NCBI GenBank assembly: GCA_016841565.1
Contig: JAENYX010000015.1
Coordinates: forward strand, 1-56,779
Origin: Clostridium thermobutyricum
GTDB lineage: Bacteria > Bacillota > Clostridia > Ch29
DNA: 56,779 nucleotides
Direction of reading: 5' to 3'
The translations under genes were made by a program, and so were the position numbers. The notes under the pieces were generated by a model that was not told the origin of the DNA, did not search any database, and saw only the letters and a list, made by a program, of their open reading frames with translations. Shown here piece by piece: positions 24,265 through 34,303 of the stretch. Each line of letters begins with the position of its first letter. Positions within the stretch are counted from its first letter, which is position 1.

Positions 24265-24850
24265 AGGTCTTTTGCTTTCACTGATAATAGCCAAGATACG
24301 GGGGGGGAAGTTCAAATGCCTGGGTCAGGTGTCCATCCGTAATTCCTGGATGTTTATTATGGCCTTTGCCGTCGAATTCGGAACCCTCTTTGCGGTGTCC
24401 GCCGGGATAGAAGCTGTAAGGGAATACAGTATGTATCTGCATACCATCTCGTATATAATACTGTTTTCAGGTATTCTTACCAATAGAGAGCATCCGTCTA
24501 TGTGGGTAATTCTTGCCGGCTCGGTCTTGAATTTTATTGTGATATTTTTAAACGGAGGAGCCATGCCCATTTCCATTGAGGGTTTGTATAGAGCCGGACT
24601 GAGCGAGGAAGCGCAGATGATTTCTACAGGAGGAATAATTACCCATCAGCCGCTTACTCCTTTAACCAAGCTTCCCTTTCTGGCCGATGTAATAGTACTT
24701 CCTCCTCCATATCCCTTTGCCAAGCTGATGAGTATAGGAGACTTTGTAATTTGCATTGGAATTTTTATGTTTGTTCAAAAGGCCATGTTACAGGACAAGC
24801 TAATGAGACAAAACCGTATGATAAGGTTTAAGTATAAGAGCAGGATTTAG
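24254..24850 (+). CDS. DUF5317 family membrane protein
   Basis: This 198-residue protein with about five membrane helices starts at GTG 24254, inside the end of the HD-GYP gene, so translation is coupled. The segment FLNGGAMPISIEGLYRAGLSEE and the later LGDxI-like SIGDFVICIGIFMF are typical of DUF5317 proteins. Their function is unknown. The overlap suggests it works with the phosphodiesterase. Confidence 0.8.
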   Translation: MLIEGLLLSLIIAKIRGGKFKCLGQVSIRNSWMFIMAFAVEFGTLFAVSAGIEAVREYSMYLHTISYIILFSGILTNREHPSMWVILAGSVLNFIVIFLNGGAMPISIEGLYRAGLSEEAQMISTGGIITHQPLTPLTKLPFLADVIVLPPPYPFAKLMSIGDFVICIGIFMFVQKAMLQDKLMRQNRMIRFKYKSRI

Positions 24851-24965
24851 ACAGATCACAGGTACTAGATGCTGGGGACTAGCTCGTAGTTGATTGTTTG
24901 CAGATGGTAGGTTACAGAGCAAAGGTGCTAGGGTATAGGCTCAGACCCTGATCACTGACCACTTT
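24851..24965. repeat. Decayed heptamer-type intergenic repeat
   Basis: The stretch has fragments shared with other gaps of the window (CAGATCACAGG, ACTAGCTCGTAGTTG, GATCACTGACCAC) and loose 7-bp periodicity. It has no coding capacity and appears to be a degraded member of the repeat family seen at 33744, 35668 and 56644. Confidence 0.4.
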
Positions 24966-24971
24966 GTTTTG

Positions 24972-24990
24972 CCCCGTTACGGGGTTTTTT
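24972..24990 (+). terminator. Terminator before secA
   Basis: CCCCG-TTA-CGGGG is followed by TTTTTT. It closes the HD-GYP/DUF5317 transcript. Confidence 0.85.
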
Positions 24991-25013
24991 CATTTAGCTG
25001 TCCAATGTATAAA

Positions 25014-25042
25014 TTGCCTAATGGTATATTTCATGATAAAAT
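25014..25042 (+). promoter_or_regulatory. Sigma-A promoter of secA
   Basis: TTGCCT (25014-25019), 17 nt, then TAAAAT (25037-25042). It lies 34 nt before the secA start. Confidence 0.6.
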
Positions 25043-25076
25043 TTAGTTTGAATTCGGGACGAGAGGTGTAAAAAAT

Positions 25077-27575
25077 ATGGCGAGTTTTTTTTCGAAAATA
25101 TTGGGAAATAGCAATGAGCGGGAGATAAAGAAACTGAGCAAAACGGTTGAAGCAATAGAGGCATTGGAGAATGAAATGAAAGGTCTGACAGACGGCCAGC
25201 TGAAAGAAAAAACCAATGAGTTTAAAGAAAGGCTGGCGCAGGGGGAGACACCCGACCAGCTTTTGCCTGAGGCCTTTGCGGTGGTGAGGGAAGCATCGGC
25301 ACGGGTTCTTAATATGAGACATTTCCCGGTGCAGCTTATGGGTGGCATTGTACTCCACCAGGGCAGGATATCAGAAATGAAAACCGGTGAAGGAAAAACC
25401 CTGGTTGCAACACTGCCTGCCTATTTAAACGCCCTTACCGAAAAGGGTGTTCATATTGTCACAGTTAACGATTACCTTGCCACAAGGGACAGCCAATGGA
25501 TGGGAGAGGTATATAAGTTTCTTGGTCTGGATGTCGGGCTGATAGTGCACGGTTTGGACTTTGAGCAGAGAAAACAGGCCTATGGAGCCGATATTACCTA
25601 TGGTACAAACAATGAGTTTGGCTTTGATTATCTCAGGGATAACATGGTTATATACAAGGAGCAGATGGTACAGAGGGAGCTAAACTATGCCATAATAGAT
25701 GAGGTGGACAGCATATTGATAGATGAAGCCAGGACACCTTTGATAATTTCGGGCGTTGGCGAAAAATCCACAAAGCTGTATTCAATAGTTGACAGCTTTG
25801 TCAGGGGTTTGAGACCGGAGGAGCATTTTACCGTAGACGAGAAGGCAAACACCGTGACTTTGACCGAGGAGGGCGTCAGAAAATCCGAACAATATTTCAA
25901 TCTTGAAAACCTGGCCGATCCGGAGAATATGGAAATTTCTCATCATATTAATCAAGCGTTAAAGGCCCATAGGCTGATGAGCCTGGACATAGACTATGTA
26001 GTAAAGGATAACCAGGTGATTATAGTTGACGAATTCACCGGGAGGCTTATGCTGGGGCGGCGTTACAGCGATGGTTTACACCAGGCTATCGAGGCCAAGG
26101 AAAGGGTAAAGGTGGAAAGGGAATCCAAGACATTGGCCACAATAACCTTTCAGAACTATTTCAGGATGTATAACAAGCTGTCAGGGATGACGGGGACAGC
26201 CGTAACCGAGGAGGAGGAGTTCAGAGCCATATACGGTATGGATGTTGTGGAAATACCCACCAACATGCCCATGATCAGGAATGATATGCCGGATGTGGTT
26301 TACAGGTCTACCGAGGGCAAGTTTAAGGCGGTGGTGGAGGATATTATACAAAGGCACTCCATTGGACAGCCTATACTTGTAGGTACCATCAGCATAGAGA
26401 AATCCGAACTGCTCAGCAGGATGCTTGCCAGAAGAGGAGTGGCACACCAGGTACTAAACGCCAAATACCATGAGAAGGAAGCACAGATTATAGCGCAGGC
26501 GGGACAGAGGGGTGCAGTAACAATTTCCACCAATATGGCCGGCAGGGGTACCGACATTGTCCTCGGAGAAGGGATACAGAGTCTTGGCGGGCTTCATGTA
26601 ATAGGTACCGAACGGCACGAGAGCAGAAGGATAGATAACCAGCTAAGAGGCCGGTCGGGCAGGCAGGGGGACCCGGGTTCTTCACAGTTCTATATTGCCA
26701 TGGAAGACGAGCTGATGAGATTGTTTGGTTCGGAAAAAATAATGGGCATGATAGACAAGCTTGGATTTGACGATTCCCAGCCCATTGAGCACTCTATCCT
26801 TAGCAGGTCAATAGAGAATGCCCAGAAAAAGGTTGAAGCCCGTAACTTTGATATAAGGAAGCATGTTTTACAATACGATGACGTTATGAACAAGCAGAGG
26901 GAAGTCATATATGCCCAGAGAAGACAGGTGCTGGAAGGGGAAAACCTAAGGCATCAGGTTTTGGACATGATAGGCGAAACAATATATACCATGCTGGACA
27001 TATACACATCAAACAGCCAGTACCCCGAGGAATGGGATATTAAGGGTTTGCAGGATTATGCGCAAAAGGTTTTCCTGTCAAAGAACGGTCTGAAAATAGA
27101 CAATCCGGAAGAGCTTACCCGTGAGGAACTGGAGGGTATGCTGGAGGAGATGGCCAATAGAGCGTACAATGAAAAGGAAGAAAAAATAGGCAGTGAACGG
27201 ATGAGAGAGCTAGAAAGGGTAATAATTCTCCGGGTCGTGGACATGAAATGGATGGAAAATATAGACAATATGGACCAGTTGAGGCAGGGTATCGGTTTGA
27301 GGGCATATGGACAGGAGGATCCTGTGAGAGCATATCAGAAAGAAGGCTACGATATGTTCCAGGATATGATTAAGAGCATAAAGGAGGATACCGTAAGATA
27401 CCTTTTCCGGGTCCAGGTTGAGCAGATGCCGGTTCGGGAGAGGGTGGCCCAGCCGATGGAAGCCAGCCATGGAGAAAAGGAGAATAAACCGGTTAAGAAA
27501 GAGGGAAAGGTAGGGCGAAACGACCCATGTCCCTGCGGCAGCGGTAAAAAATATAAGAAGTGTTGTGGAAAATAG
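25077..27575 (+). CDS. secA: Preprotein translocase ATPase SecA
   Basis: SecA drives secretion through SecYEG at the membrane. The 832-residue protein has Walker [12 protein letters not shown] (about 101-111), the [19 protein letters not shown] motif (about 207-225), helicase-type [10 protein letters not shown], the [13 protein letters not shown] motif and [15 protein letters not shown]. At the C terminus is the zinc-binding tail [22 protein letters not shown] precedes ATG 25077. prfB follows after 12 nt, the usual Firmicutes order. Confidence 0.98.
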   Translation: MASFFSKILGNSNEREIKKLSKTVEAIEALENEMKGLTDGQLKEKTNEFKERLAQGETPDQLLPEAFAVVREASARVLNMRHFPVQLMGGIVLHQGRISEMKTGEGKTLVATLPAYLNALTEKGVHIVTVNDYLATRDSQWMGEVYKFLGLDVGLIVHGLDFEQRKQAYGADITYGTNNEFGFDYLRDNMVIYKEQMVQRELNYAIIDEVDSILIDEARTPLIISGVGEKSTKLYSIVDSFVRGLRPEEHFTVDEKANTVTLTEEGVRKSEQYFNLENLADPENMEISHHINQALKAHRLMSLDIDYVVKDNQVIIVDEFTGRLMLGRRYSDGLHQAIEAKERVKVERESKTLATITFQNYFRMYNKLSGMTGTAVTEEEEFRAIYGMDVVEIPTNMPMIRNDMPDVVYRSTEGKFKAVVEDIIQRHSIGQPILVGTISIEKSELLSRMLARRGVAHQVLNAKYHEKEAQIIAQAGQRGAVTISTNMAGRGTDIVLGEGIQSLGGLHVIGTERHESRRIDNQLRGRSGRQGDPGSSQFYIAMEDELMRLFGSEKIMGMIDKLGFDDSQPIEHSILSRSIENAQKKVEARNFDIRKHVLQYDDVMNKQREVIYAQRRQVLEGENLRHQVLDMIGETIYTMLDIYTSNSQYPEEWDIKGLQDYAQKVFLSKNGLKIDNPEELTREELEGMLEEMANRAYNEKEEKIGSERMRELERVIILRVVDMKWMENIDNMDQLRQGIGLRAYGQEDPVRAYQKEGYDMFQDMIKSIKEDTVRYLFRVQVEQMPVRERVAQPMEASHGEKENKPVKKEGKVGRNDPCPCGSGKKYKKCCGK

Positions 27576-27587
27576 GGAGTGATACAA

Positions 27588-28698
27588 GTGTTGGAATTGG
27601 AACAATACCAGCAGCAGCTAGATGTGTTGAGCAAGCAGATTGAGGAAATGAGGGTCTCCCTTTGACGTGGAAGCTTCAATTCACAGCGTAGCTCAGCTGG
27701 AACAGGAAATGAGCAGGCCGGATTTTTGGGAGGACAGTGATAAGGCCGCCGCCGTCATTGCCGGTTTAAAGGCAGCGAAGGCCAAGGCCGACAAGTACAG
27801 CGCCATTGAAGAGGAATTTAACAACCTCAAGCTGATGCTTGAGCTTTCCCTGGGAGAAGAGGATACTTCCCTTGTCGCCGAGATACAGGACGGCTTTGAG
27901 AATTTTACCCGGCATTTGGAGGAATTGAGGATAGAGACGCTGCTGGATGGGAAATACGACAGCAATAATGCCATACTGTCCTTACATTCTGGAGCGGGAG
28001 GACTGGAGGCCCAGGACTGGGCGCAGATGCTGATGCGTATGTATACCCGCTGGGCTGAAAGCAGGGATTATAATGTTAAGGTGCTTGACCTGCTGGCCGA
28101 CGACGAGGGGGGCATAAAGAGCGCTGCATTACTGGTCGAGGGAGAGAATGCGTACGGATACCTTAAGGCCGAGAAGGGTGTACACCGGTTGGTCAGGATT
28201 TCCCCTTTCGATGCTTCGGGAAGAAGGCATACTTCCTTTGCTTCGCTGGATGTAATGCCCGAGTTGGACGATGATGTGGAAGTCAACATAAACCCCGATG
28301 ATCTCAGGGTTGACACCTACAGGTCCAGCGGTGCCGGAGGACAGCATGTTAACAAGACCGATTCGGCCATAAGGATAACCCATATACCCACCGGTATAGT
28401 TGTTCAGTGCCAGAACGAGAGGTCACAGCACAGCAACCGGGAAACGGCTATGAGAATGCTTAAATCAAAGCTCATAGAACTGAAGGAGCAGGAAAATAAG
28501 GAGAAGATTGAGGATCTGCAGGGTCAGTACAACCAGATTGCCTGGGGCAGCCAGATAAGATCCTATGTTTTTCATCCCTATAGCATGGTGAAGGACCACA
28601 GGACCAATGCAGAGGTGGGAAATGTAAACAAGGTCATGGATGGGGATCTTGACGAGTTTATATATGCTTACCTGAGGGCTCAAAAAGATACTGTCTAG
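27588..28698 (+). CDS. prfB: Peptide chain release factor 2, with programmed +1 frameshift
   Basis: RF2 releases peptides at UGA and UAA. The gene is split: 25 codons from GTG 27588 (8 nt after GGGAG) end in CTT TGA (27660-27665), and the rest continues at 27664 in the +1 frame, giving 369 residues. The site CTTTGAC is preceded by the Shine-Dalgarno-like AGGGT, the standard RF2 autoregulatory slip. The body has the RF2 stop-codon motif SPF (in SPFDASGRRHTSFAS) and the catalytic GGQ in AGGQHVNKTDSAIR. A 9-bp hairpin, AAGATACTG/CAGTATCTT (28685-28707), spans the stop codon. Confidence 0.97.
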
Positions 28699-28730
28699 CA
28701 GTATCTTAGACTGTAGACAAGCAAAATTAA

Positions 28731-28950
28731 GCTTCATGAATACCGCTTATGCGAAAAATGCTTTAGAGAAAACTTAAACCTTGCTTCTTGAAAACCCTAA
28801 CGCATTTTATGCGCCCTCCAAGGCGCAAAAGCCTGGCTTGGCGTCCTGCCAAGCCTACGGATTTTCTGCCAAGCTTCAATTAGTTTTCTTGCTGAACCAT
28901 TTAAAGCATGCGCTTGCGTTTCATGAAGCCCATCATCAGAAAGTGGATTA
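28731..28950. repeat. Structured palindromic repeat, copy B
   Basis: This is the second copy of the element at 3298-3520, in the same orientation. The ends GCTTCATGA/TCATGAAGC pair, followed by ATGCTTTA/TAAAGCAT and AGAAAACT/AGTTTTCT. The central hairpins are GCGCC/GGCGC (extended by TTTT/AAAA) and GGCTTGGC/GCCAAGCC. Relative to copy A, both sides of many pairs have changed together. It fills the gap between prfB and tex, and the tex Shine-Dalgarno starts just after it. Confidence 0.85.
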
Positions 28951-28968
28951 AGCTAAAGGAGGTTACAT

Positions 28969-31125
28969 ATGAGCAGAATTGCCGACAGGCTATGCCAGGA
29001 ATTCAAGCTTAAAGATTTCCAGGTTAAAAATACCATAAAGCTGATAGACGAGGGTAATACAATCCCCTTCATTGCCCGTTACCGAAAGGAAGCAACCGGC
29101 GGGTTGCCGGATGACGTACTCAGAGATCTGGCAGACAGGCTTTTATACCTAAACAACTTGGAAAACAGGAAGCAGGAGGTAATAAGGCTTATAAAGGAAC
29201 AGGAAAAACTGACAGACGAGTTGGAACACAAGATTAATACTTCAGAGACTCTTCAGGAAGTGGAGGATATATACAGGCCCTTTCGCCCCAAGAGGAGAAC
29301 AAGGGCAATGGTGGCAAAAGAGAAAGGGCTGGAACCCCTTGCCGACATTCTGCTGTCCCAGCAGCTTGTTCAGGGTGACATGGATCAGATTGCCCTGGAA
29401 TATATTGATTCTGAAAAAGGTATAAATACAGCCCAGGAAGCTTTGACAGGAGCAATGGATATAATAGCCGAGGCCATTTCCGATGATGCCGACATGAGAA
29501 AAATCATAAGGCAGCTGACAACAAAAAAGGGAATTGTATGTGTAACCGGCACTACCCAGGAGGTATCGGATTTTCAGATGTATTATGATTTTGCCCAGCC
29601 GGTTGCCTCCATTGTACCGCACAGGGTTCTTGCAATAAACAGGGGTGAAAGAGAAGGACTTTTAACGGTAAAAATCCAGGCTCCTGTTGAGGATATATTG
29701 CACTTAATTATGGAAAAAATAGTACAAAACAGGGAGAGTATTACAATACCATACCTTGAACGTACGGCAGAAGACGCCTATAAAAGGCTTATAGGCCCTT
29801 CAATAGAAAGGGAGGTACGAAATACACTGACCGAAAAGGCCGAGGAGCAGGCCATTAAGGTATTTGCAATAAACCTTAAAAATCTGCTTATGCAGGCACC
29901 GGTGAAGGGAAAGGTGGTTATGGGATTTGACCCTGCCTATAGAACCGGGTGCAAAATAGCGGTGGTGGACGCAACAGGAAAACTATTGGATACCGCAACG
30001 GTATATCCCACCCCTCCGCAGCAGGACAAGCAAAAGGCAGCCCAGGTGCTTGAGGGGCTTATTGAAAAGCACGGGGTTGAGCTTATAGCCATCGGCAATG
30101 GAACCGCTTCCAGGGAATCCGAATTGTTTGTATCCGAGCTGATAGGCGGGATTGAAAGGGATGTAAAGTATGTTATTGTAAATGAAGCCGGAGCTTCGGT
30201 ATATTCTGCATCCAAACTGGCATCGGAAGAGTATCCCGATGTAAATGTTTCACTGCGGGGTGCAATATCCATAGGGAGAAGATTGCAGGATCCGCTGGCC
30301 GATTTGGTCAGGATAGACCCCAAGCACGTTGGAGTAGGTCAATACCAGCACGATGTGAATCAGAAAAGGCTTTCGGATACACTGGGAGCAGTGGTGGAGG
30401 ATTGTGTCAACAGCGTAGGGGTAGACTTGAATACAGCATCGGTTTCGCTGCTGCAGTATGTCTCGGGTATCAGTCCGGCGGTGGCAAAAAACATCGTATC
30501 CCTGCGGGATGAGCTGGGCAGATTTACAAGCAGGCAGCAACTAATGGGAGTCAAGAGGCTGGGAGATCAGACCTTTGTACAATGTGCCGGTTTTTTGAGG
30601 GTTGATAATCCGGGTAATATACTGGATTCTACTGCCGTTCACCCGGAATCCTATCCGGCAGCCGGCCAGCTTATCCAAAGGCTGGGATACGATGTGGGAT
30701 CCATGGCTGCAGGAGCTGTGCGAAGCATCAAAGAGGCACTGGATAAAATAAATATTAACGAAATGGCACAACAACTGGATATAGGTATTCCTACACTTAG
30801 GGATATAGTCAATGAACTCGGGAAGCCGGGGCGGGACCCAAGGGAAGATATGCAGGGACCGGTGTTTCTAAAGGAGGTAATGACTTTGGAGGACCTAAAA
30901 CCGGGAATGGAGCTGACTGGTACCGTCAGGAACGTGATAGATTTCGGCGCTTTTGTGGATATTGGGGTGCATCAGGATGGGCTTGTGCACATATCCCAGC
31001 TCAGTGATAAATTTGTCAGGAACCCCATGGATGTGGTTTCGGTAGGGGATATAGTAAAGGTAAGAGTGCTGGAAGTTGACCTGTCCAGGAACAGGATATC
31101 CCTTACAATGAAACAGGTTAATTAG
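28969..31125 (+). CDS. tex: Tex-family RNA-binding protein
   Basis: Tex is a conserved nucleic-acid-binding protein linked to transcription. The 718-residue protein has the N-terminal helical Tex region (IADRLCQEFKLKDFQV...NTIPFIARYRKEATGG), and a YqgF-like RNase H fold (GFDPAYRTGCKIAVVDATG, about 325). Helix-hairpin-helix motifs (LQYVSGISPAVAKNIVSLRDELGRF in two parts) and a C-terminal S1 domain (about 645-715; GMELTGTVRNVIDFGAFVDIG) follow. AAAGGAGGTTACAT precedes ATG 28969. It stands alone. Confidence 0.95.
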   Translation: MSRIADRLCQEFKLKDFQVKNTIKLIDEGNTIPFIARYRKEATGGLPDDVLRDLADRLLYLNNLENRKQEVIRLIKEQEKLTDELEHKINTSETLQEVEDIYRPFRPKRRTRAMVAKEKGLEPLADILLSQQLVQGDMDQIALEYIDSEKGINTAQEALTGAMDIIAEAISDDADMRKIIRQLTTKKGIVCVTGTTQEVSDFQMYYDFAQPVASIVPHRVLAINRGEREGLLTVKIQAPVEDILHLIMEKIVQNRESITIPYLERTAEDAYKRLIGPSIEREVRNTLTEKAEEQAIKVFAINLKNLLMQAPVKGKVVMGFDPAYRTGCKIAVVDATGKLLDTATVYPTPPQQDKQKAAQVLEGLIEKHGVELIAIGNGTASRESELFVSELIGGIERDVKYVIVNEAGASVYSASKLASEEYPDVNVSLRGAISIGRRLQDPLADLVRIDPKHVGVGQYQHDVNQKRLSDTLGAVVEDCVNSVGVDLNTASVSLLQYVSGISPAVAKNIVSLRDELGRFTSRQQLMGVKRLGDQTFVQCAGFLRVDNPGNILDSTAVHPESYPAAGQLIQRLGYDVGSMAAGAVRSIKEALDKININEMAQQLDIGIPTLRDIVNELGKPGRDPREDMQGPVFLKEVMTLEDLKPGMELTGTVRNVIDFGAFVDIGVHQDGLVHISQLSDKFVRNPMDVVSVGDIVKVRVLEVDLSRNRISLTMKQVN

Positions 31126-31178
31126 ATAAAAGTATTGCACTTATAAATTAGTTTAAAACGGGTTAAGGAGGAGAACTT

Positions 31179-32510
31179 TTGGGAATCAATTCGAATATTC
31201 AAAAAGGGTATCGATATAGATGGCTTGTCTGGAGTGTTATGTGTACAGCCTATGTAATAGTGTTTTTTCATAGGATTGCGGCTGCGGTGGTGGCCGATAA
31301 CCTAATGCAGGAATTCAGCGTCACCGGAGCGACTCTTGGAAATCTATCGGCTGTATATTTTTATGTTTATATGGTCATGCAGATACCTTCGGGGGTGTTT
31401 GCCGATACGCTGGGAGCAAGGATAACGGTTGCAATGGGGGCCATGGTTGCCGGTATCGGTTCAGTATTGTTTGGCCTGGCACCCAATATCAACATGGGAT
31501 ATGCAGGCAGATTCCTGGTGGGACTTGGTGTATCGGTAATATTTGTGTCCATATTAAAATTCCAGTCGCAGTGGTTTAAGGAGAGTGAGTTCGCCACCAT
31601 ATCTGGACTTACATCCTTTATTGGGAATGGAGGAGCATTACTGGCAGGTACTCCCCTTGCGCTGGCGGTAGGTTACTTCAGTTGGAGGGCCGTGTTTGTA
31701 GGTATGGGCATTATTTCAGTAATGGTTGCAGTTCTAAGCTATCTGATTGTCAGGAACAGGCCGGAGGATATCGGGCTGCCTGGCATTACATCCTTAGAAG
31801 GCCGTGAAGTCAAAGCTGCTTCTCAAAAGCCTCTTATAATGGAGAGCATCAGAACTGTAGTGGCCAATAAGTTTACATGGCCTGGATTTGTTGCATTTGC
31901 AGGGCTTTCGGGAGCTATCCTCTCTTTTACCGGTATGTGGGGCGTACCTTATATGATGGCGGTTTACGGGTTGGACAAGACAAAGGCGTCTTCCTATACA
32001 ATGATTGCCATGGCAGGATTGATGATAGGCAGTTTTACGGCCGGGTTTGTTTCGGACAAGCTGGGGAAAAGGAAGTTACCGTTAATTACGTTTGGAATGG
32101 TAAATCTATTGGTATGGTCGGCATTAATTATGTGGAATAAAGGGAAGCCTCCGGTTGGCGTCCTTTATCCGCTGTTCTTTCTTATGGGTCTTTCGGCTGC
32201 CGGCTTTATTATAACCTGGGCTATAGGCAAGGAAGTCAACCCGCCGCAGATTGCCGGTATATCCATAGGTACTCTCAATATAGGAGGATTTCTCGGTCCT
32301 TCGGTTTTACAGCCCCTTATGGGGTATGTCCTGGACCTGAACTGGAGCGGCCGTCTGGAAAACGGTATTAGGATTTATTCGCAGGCGGCATATAGCAGGG
32401 CATTGTCACTATGTGCGGCGGCGGTCTTGATTGCGGTGATAAGTACGTTTTTTATAAAGGAAACCAACTGTCGGAATATATATCGGCAACTGCACGAAGG
32501 ACAGTCTTAG
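31179..32510 (+). CDS. Major facilitator superfamily transporter
   Basis: The 443-residue protein has about twelve membrane helices and the MFS loop signature GVFADTLGARITVAMG between helices 2 and 3, mirrored by GFVSDKLGKRKLP in the second half. The start is TTG 31179 after AAGGAGGAG. The closest look-alikes by eye are organic anion or oxalate/formate-type carriers, but the substrate cannot be read from sequence. An amidohydrolase gene follows 39 nt later, so uptake of that enzyme's substrate is a reasonable guess. Confidence 0.85.
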   Translation: MGINSNIQKGYRYRWLVWSVMCTAYVIVFFHRIAAAVVADNLMQEFSVTGATLGNLSAVYFYVYMVMQIPSGVFADTLGARITVAMGAMVAGIGSVLFGLAPNINMGYAGRFLVGLGVSVIFVSILKFQSQWFKESEFATISGLTSFIGNGGALLAGTPLALAVGYFSWRAVFVGMGIISVMVAVLSYLIVRNRPEDIGLPGITSLEGREVKAASQKPLIMESIRTVVANKFTWPGFVAFAGLSGAILSFTGMWGVPYMMAVYGLDKTKASSYTMIAMAGLMIGSFTAGFVSDKLGKRKLPLITFGMVNLLVWSALIMWNKGKPPVGVLYPLFFLMGLSAAGFIITWAIGKEVNPPQIAGISIGTLNIGGFLGPSVLQPLMGYVLDLNWSGRLENGIRIYSQAAYSRALSLCAAAVLIAVISTFFIKETNCRNIYRQLHEGQS

Positions 32511-32549
32511 ATACTGAGGCTTGAGAGCAAAGAGGCGGAGGTGTAAAAA

Positions 32550-33713
32550 ATGCTGCTGATAAAGAACGGAAAGATTTATACAATGGATGGCAGGATTCTG
32601 GACAGGGGATATGTTATTGTGGAAAATGGCAAGATAATTGATGTAGGGGCGGATATGCCCGATGGATTGGACAGCAGAGCCGGACAGGTAATAAATGCCC
32701 AAGGCATGTATGTGATGCCGGGCTTTATAGATGCTCACTGTCATATAGGACTGTTTGAAGATGGTATAGGCTTTGAGGGTGAAGACGGCAATGAGATGAC
32801 AGACCCAATAACACCTCATCTTAGAGCAATAGATGCTATCAATCCCATGGATAAATCCTTTGGTGAGGCGGTGCAGGGCGGTATAACCACGGCGGTGACC
32901 GGTCCCGGCAGCGCAAATGTGCTTGGAGGCGAATTTGCGGCAATAAAAACTGTGGGCTGCAGGGTGGATGATATGATTATAAAAAACCCCGTTGCAATAA
33001 AATGTGCCTTCGGAGAAAATCCCAAAAGGGTATACTTTGAGAAGAAAGCAACTCCCATGACAAGAATGGCAACGGCAGCTCTGCTGCGTGAAGCCCTAAT
33101 GAAGGCCAGAAGGTACATGGAGAAGCTGGAGGAATGTGAGGGTCGCGACAAACAGCCCGAGCTGGATGTTAAGATGGAAGCCTTGGTCAGAGTGCTAAAA
33201 AAGGAACTGCCGTTAAAGGCACACGCCCACAGGGCGGACGATATACTGACAGCTCTGCGTCTGGCCCGGGAGTTTGATATAGATATTACCATTGAGCATT
33301 GTACCGAGGGCCATAAGATAACCGATATTCTGGTTCGGGAGGGCAGGGGTCTGGTGGTGGGTCCCGGTCTTACATCGAGGTCCAAGTACGAACTGAGGGA
33401 CCTTACCTTTAAAACGCCGGGGATTTTATCCTCTGCAGGATTGGATATAGCCATAATGACAGACCATCCGGTGGTACCAATACAATATCTGCCCATATGC
33501 GCGGCCCTTGCCGTGAAAGAGGGTATGGAAGAACACAAAGCCCTGGAGGCCATAACCATTAACGCAGCCAAAATTACCGGAATTAGCGACAGGGTGGGAA
33601 GCCTCACGGCCGGAAAGGATGCGGATATAGCCATATTTGACGGTCATCCCTTCAGCTATGCCGCAAAAACCCGATGGGTCATAATAGATGGGAAGGTAGT
33701 ATACAGCAGCTAA
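32550..33713 (+). CDS. Amidohydrolase family metal-dependent hydrolase
   Basis: The 387-residue protein has the small N-terminal beta domain (LLIKNGKIYTMDGRILDRG). The metal-binding motif GFIDAHCHIG lies at about 58-67. Further His ligands are likely in KAHAHRADD (about 223) and ITIEHCTEGHK (about 248), with Asp in MTDHPVVP (about 304). The C-terminal GSLTAGKDADIAIFDGHPF is typical of imidazolonepropionase/dihydroorotase-like amidohydrolases. The exact substrate is unknown. GAGGCGGAGGTG precedes ATG 32550. It is likely in an operon with the MFS gene. Confidence 0.88.
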   Translation: MLLIKNGKIYTMDGRILDRGYVIVENGKIIDVGADMPDGLDSRAGQVINAQGMYVMPGFIDAHCHIGLFEDGIGFEGEDGNEMTDPITPHLRAIDAINPMDKSFGEAVQGGITTAVTGPGSANVLGGEFAAIKTVGCRVDDMIIKNPVAIKCAFGENPKRVYFEKKATPMTRMATAALLREALMKARRYMEKLEECEGRDKQPELDVKMEALVRVLKKELPLKAHAHRADDILTALRLAREFDIDITIEHCTEGHKITDILVREGRGLVVGPGLTSRSKYELRDLTFKTPGILSSAGLDIAIMTDHPVVPIQYLPICAALAVKEGMEEHKALEAITINAAKITGISDRVGSLTAGKDADIAIFDGHPFSYAAKTRWVIIDGKVVYSS

Positions 33714-33743
33714 AAATCTGCGGCCCATGACTTAATGCCTGTT

Positions 33744-33806
33744 CCTGCGACCTGTGACCTGTGATCTGTGATCCGTGATCTGCGAACTACCAACTACCAA
33801 CTACCA
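33744..33806. repeat. Heptamer repeat, nine units
   Basis: Nine 7-bp units run in register: CCTGCGA, CCTGTGA twice, TCTGTGA, TCCGTGA, TCTGCGA, then ACTACCA three times. The array fills most of the gap between the amidohydrolase and tsaE genes and ends just before the tsaE Shine-Dalgarno. Confidence 0.85.
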
Positions 33807-33823
33807 TCAAGGATGTGTTTGCA

Positions 33824-34303
33824 TTGAAGTATTCCTTCGTAAGTAGCTGCCCCCAGGATACACGGGAGTTTGGAATCCGTCTGGGCCGATTGCTGGAGCC
33901 CGGGCATGTGGTATGTCTTGAGGGGGAACTAGGCGCCGGTAAAACGCTGCTAACCCAGGGCATAGCCCTGGGAATGGGAATTAACTGCAGCGTCACCAGT
34001 CCCACGTATACTCTAATCAACCAATACCCCGGAACAGTTCCGTTGTTTCATTTCGATGCTTACCGGCTGGAGGATGAGGAGGAGCTGTATAATATAGGAG
34101 GAGAGGACCTTATATATGGACAGGGAGTATCGGTAATCGAATGGGCATCCCGGGTAAAGGGCATGCTGCCCGATGATTGTATCTGGGTAAGCCTGTCCAG
34201 GCTGGAGGAATCCCAATCCACAAGGCTGATAGAGTTGACGGCGGATGAAAAGTACAGAACTCTTATAGAGAGGGTGGTAAGTAATGAGAATACTGGCCAT
34301 TGA
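33824..34303 (+). CDS. tsaE: tRNA t6A synthesis ATPase TsaE
   Basis: TsaE is the ATPase partner of TsaB-TsaD in making threonylcarbamoyl-adenosine at tRNA position 37. The protein of about 159 residues has Walker A GELGAGKTLLTQG (about 33-45), TSPTYTLINQYPG, and HFDAYRLEDEEEL. TTG 33824 is preferred, 10 nt after AAGGA. The GTG at 33815 is too close, and an ATG at 33813 opens only four codons. It overlaps tsaB by 20 nt. Confidence 0.93.
   Translation: MKYSFVSSCPQDTREFGIRLGRLLEPGHVVCLEGELGAGKTLLTQGIALGMGINCSVTSPTYTLINQYPGTVPLFHFDAYRLEDEEELYNIGGEDLIYGQGVSVIEWASRVKGMLPDDCIWVSLSRLEESQSTRLIELTADEKYRTLIERVVSNENTGH

Noticed and set aside
27588..27665. prfB as a broken pseudogene
   Set aside because: The early TGA is the conserved programmed frameshift site, and the rest of the protein is intact.
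32816..33634. A 272-codon frame on the - strand
   Set aside because: It is a Ser-rich mirror of the amidohydrolase gene, which has clear family motifs on the + strand.
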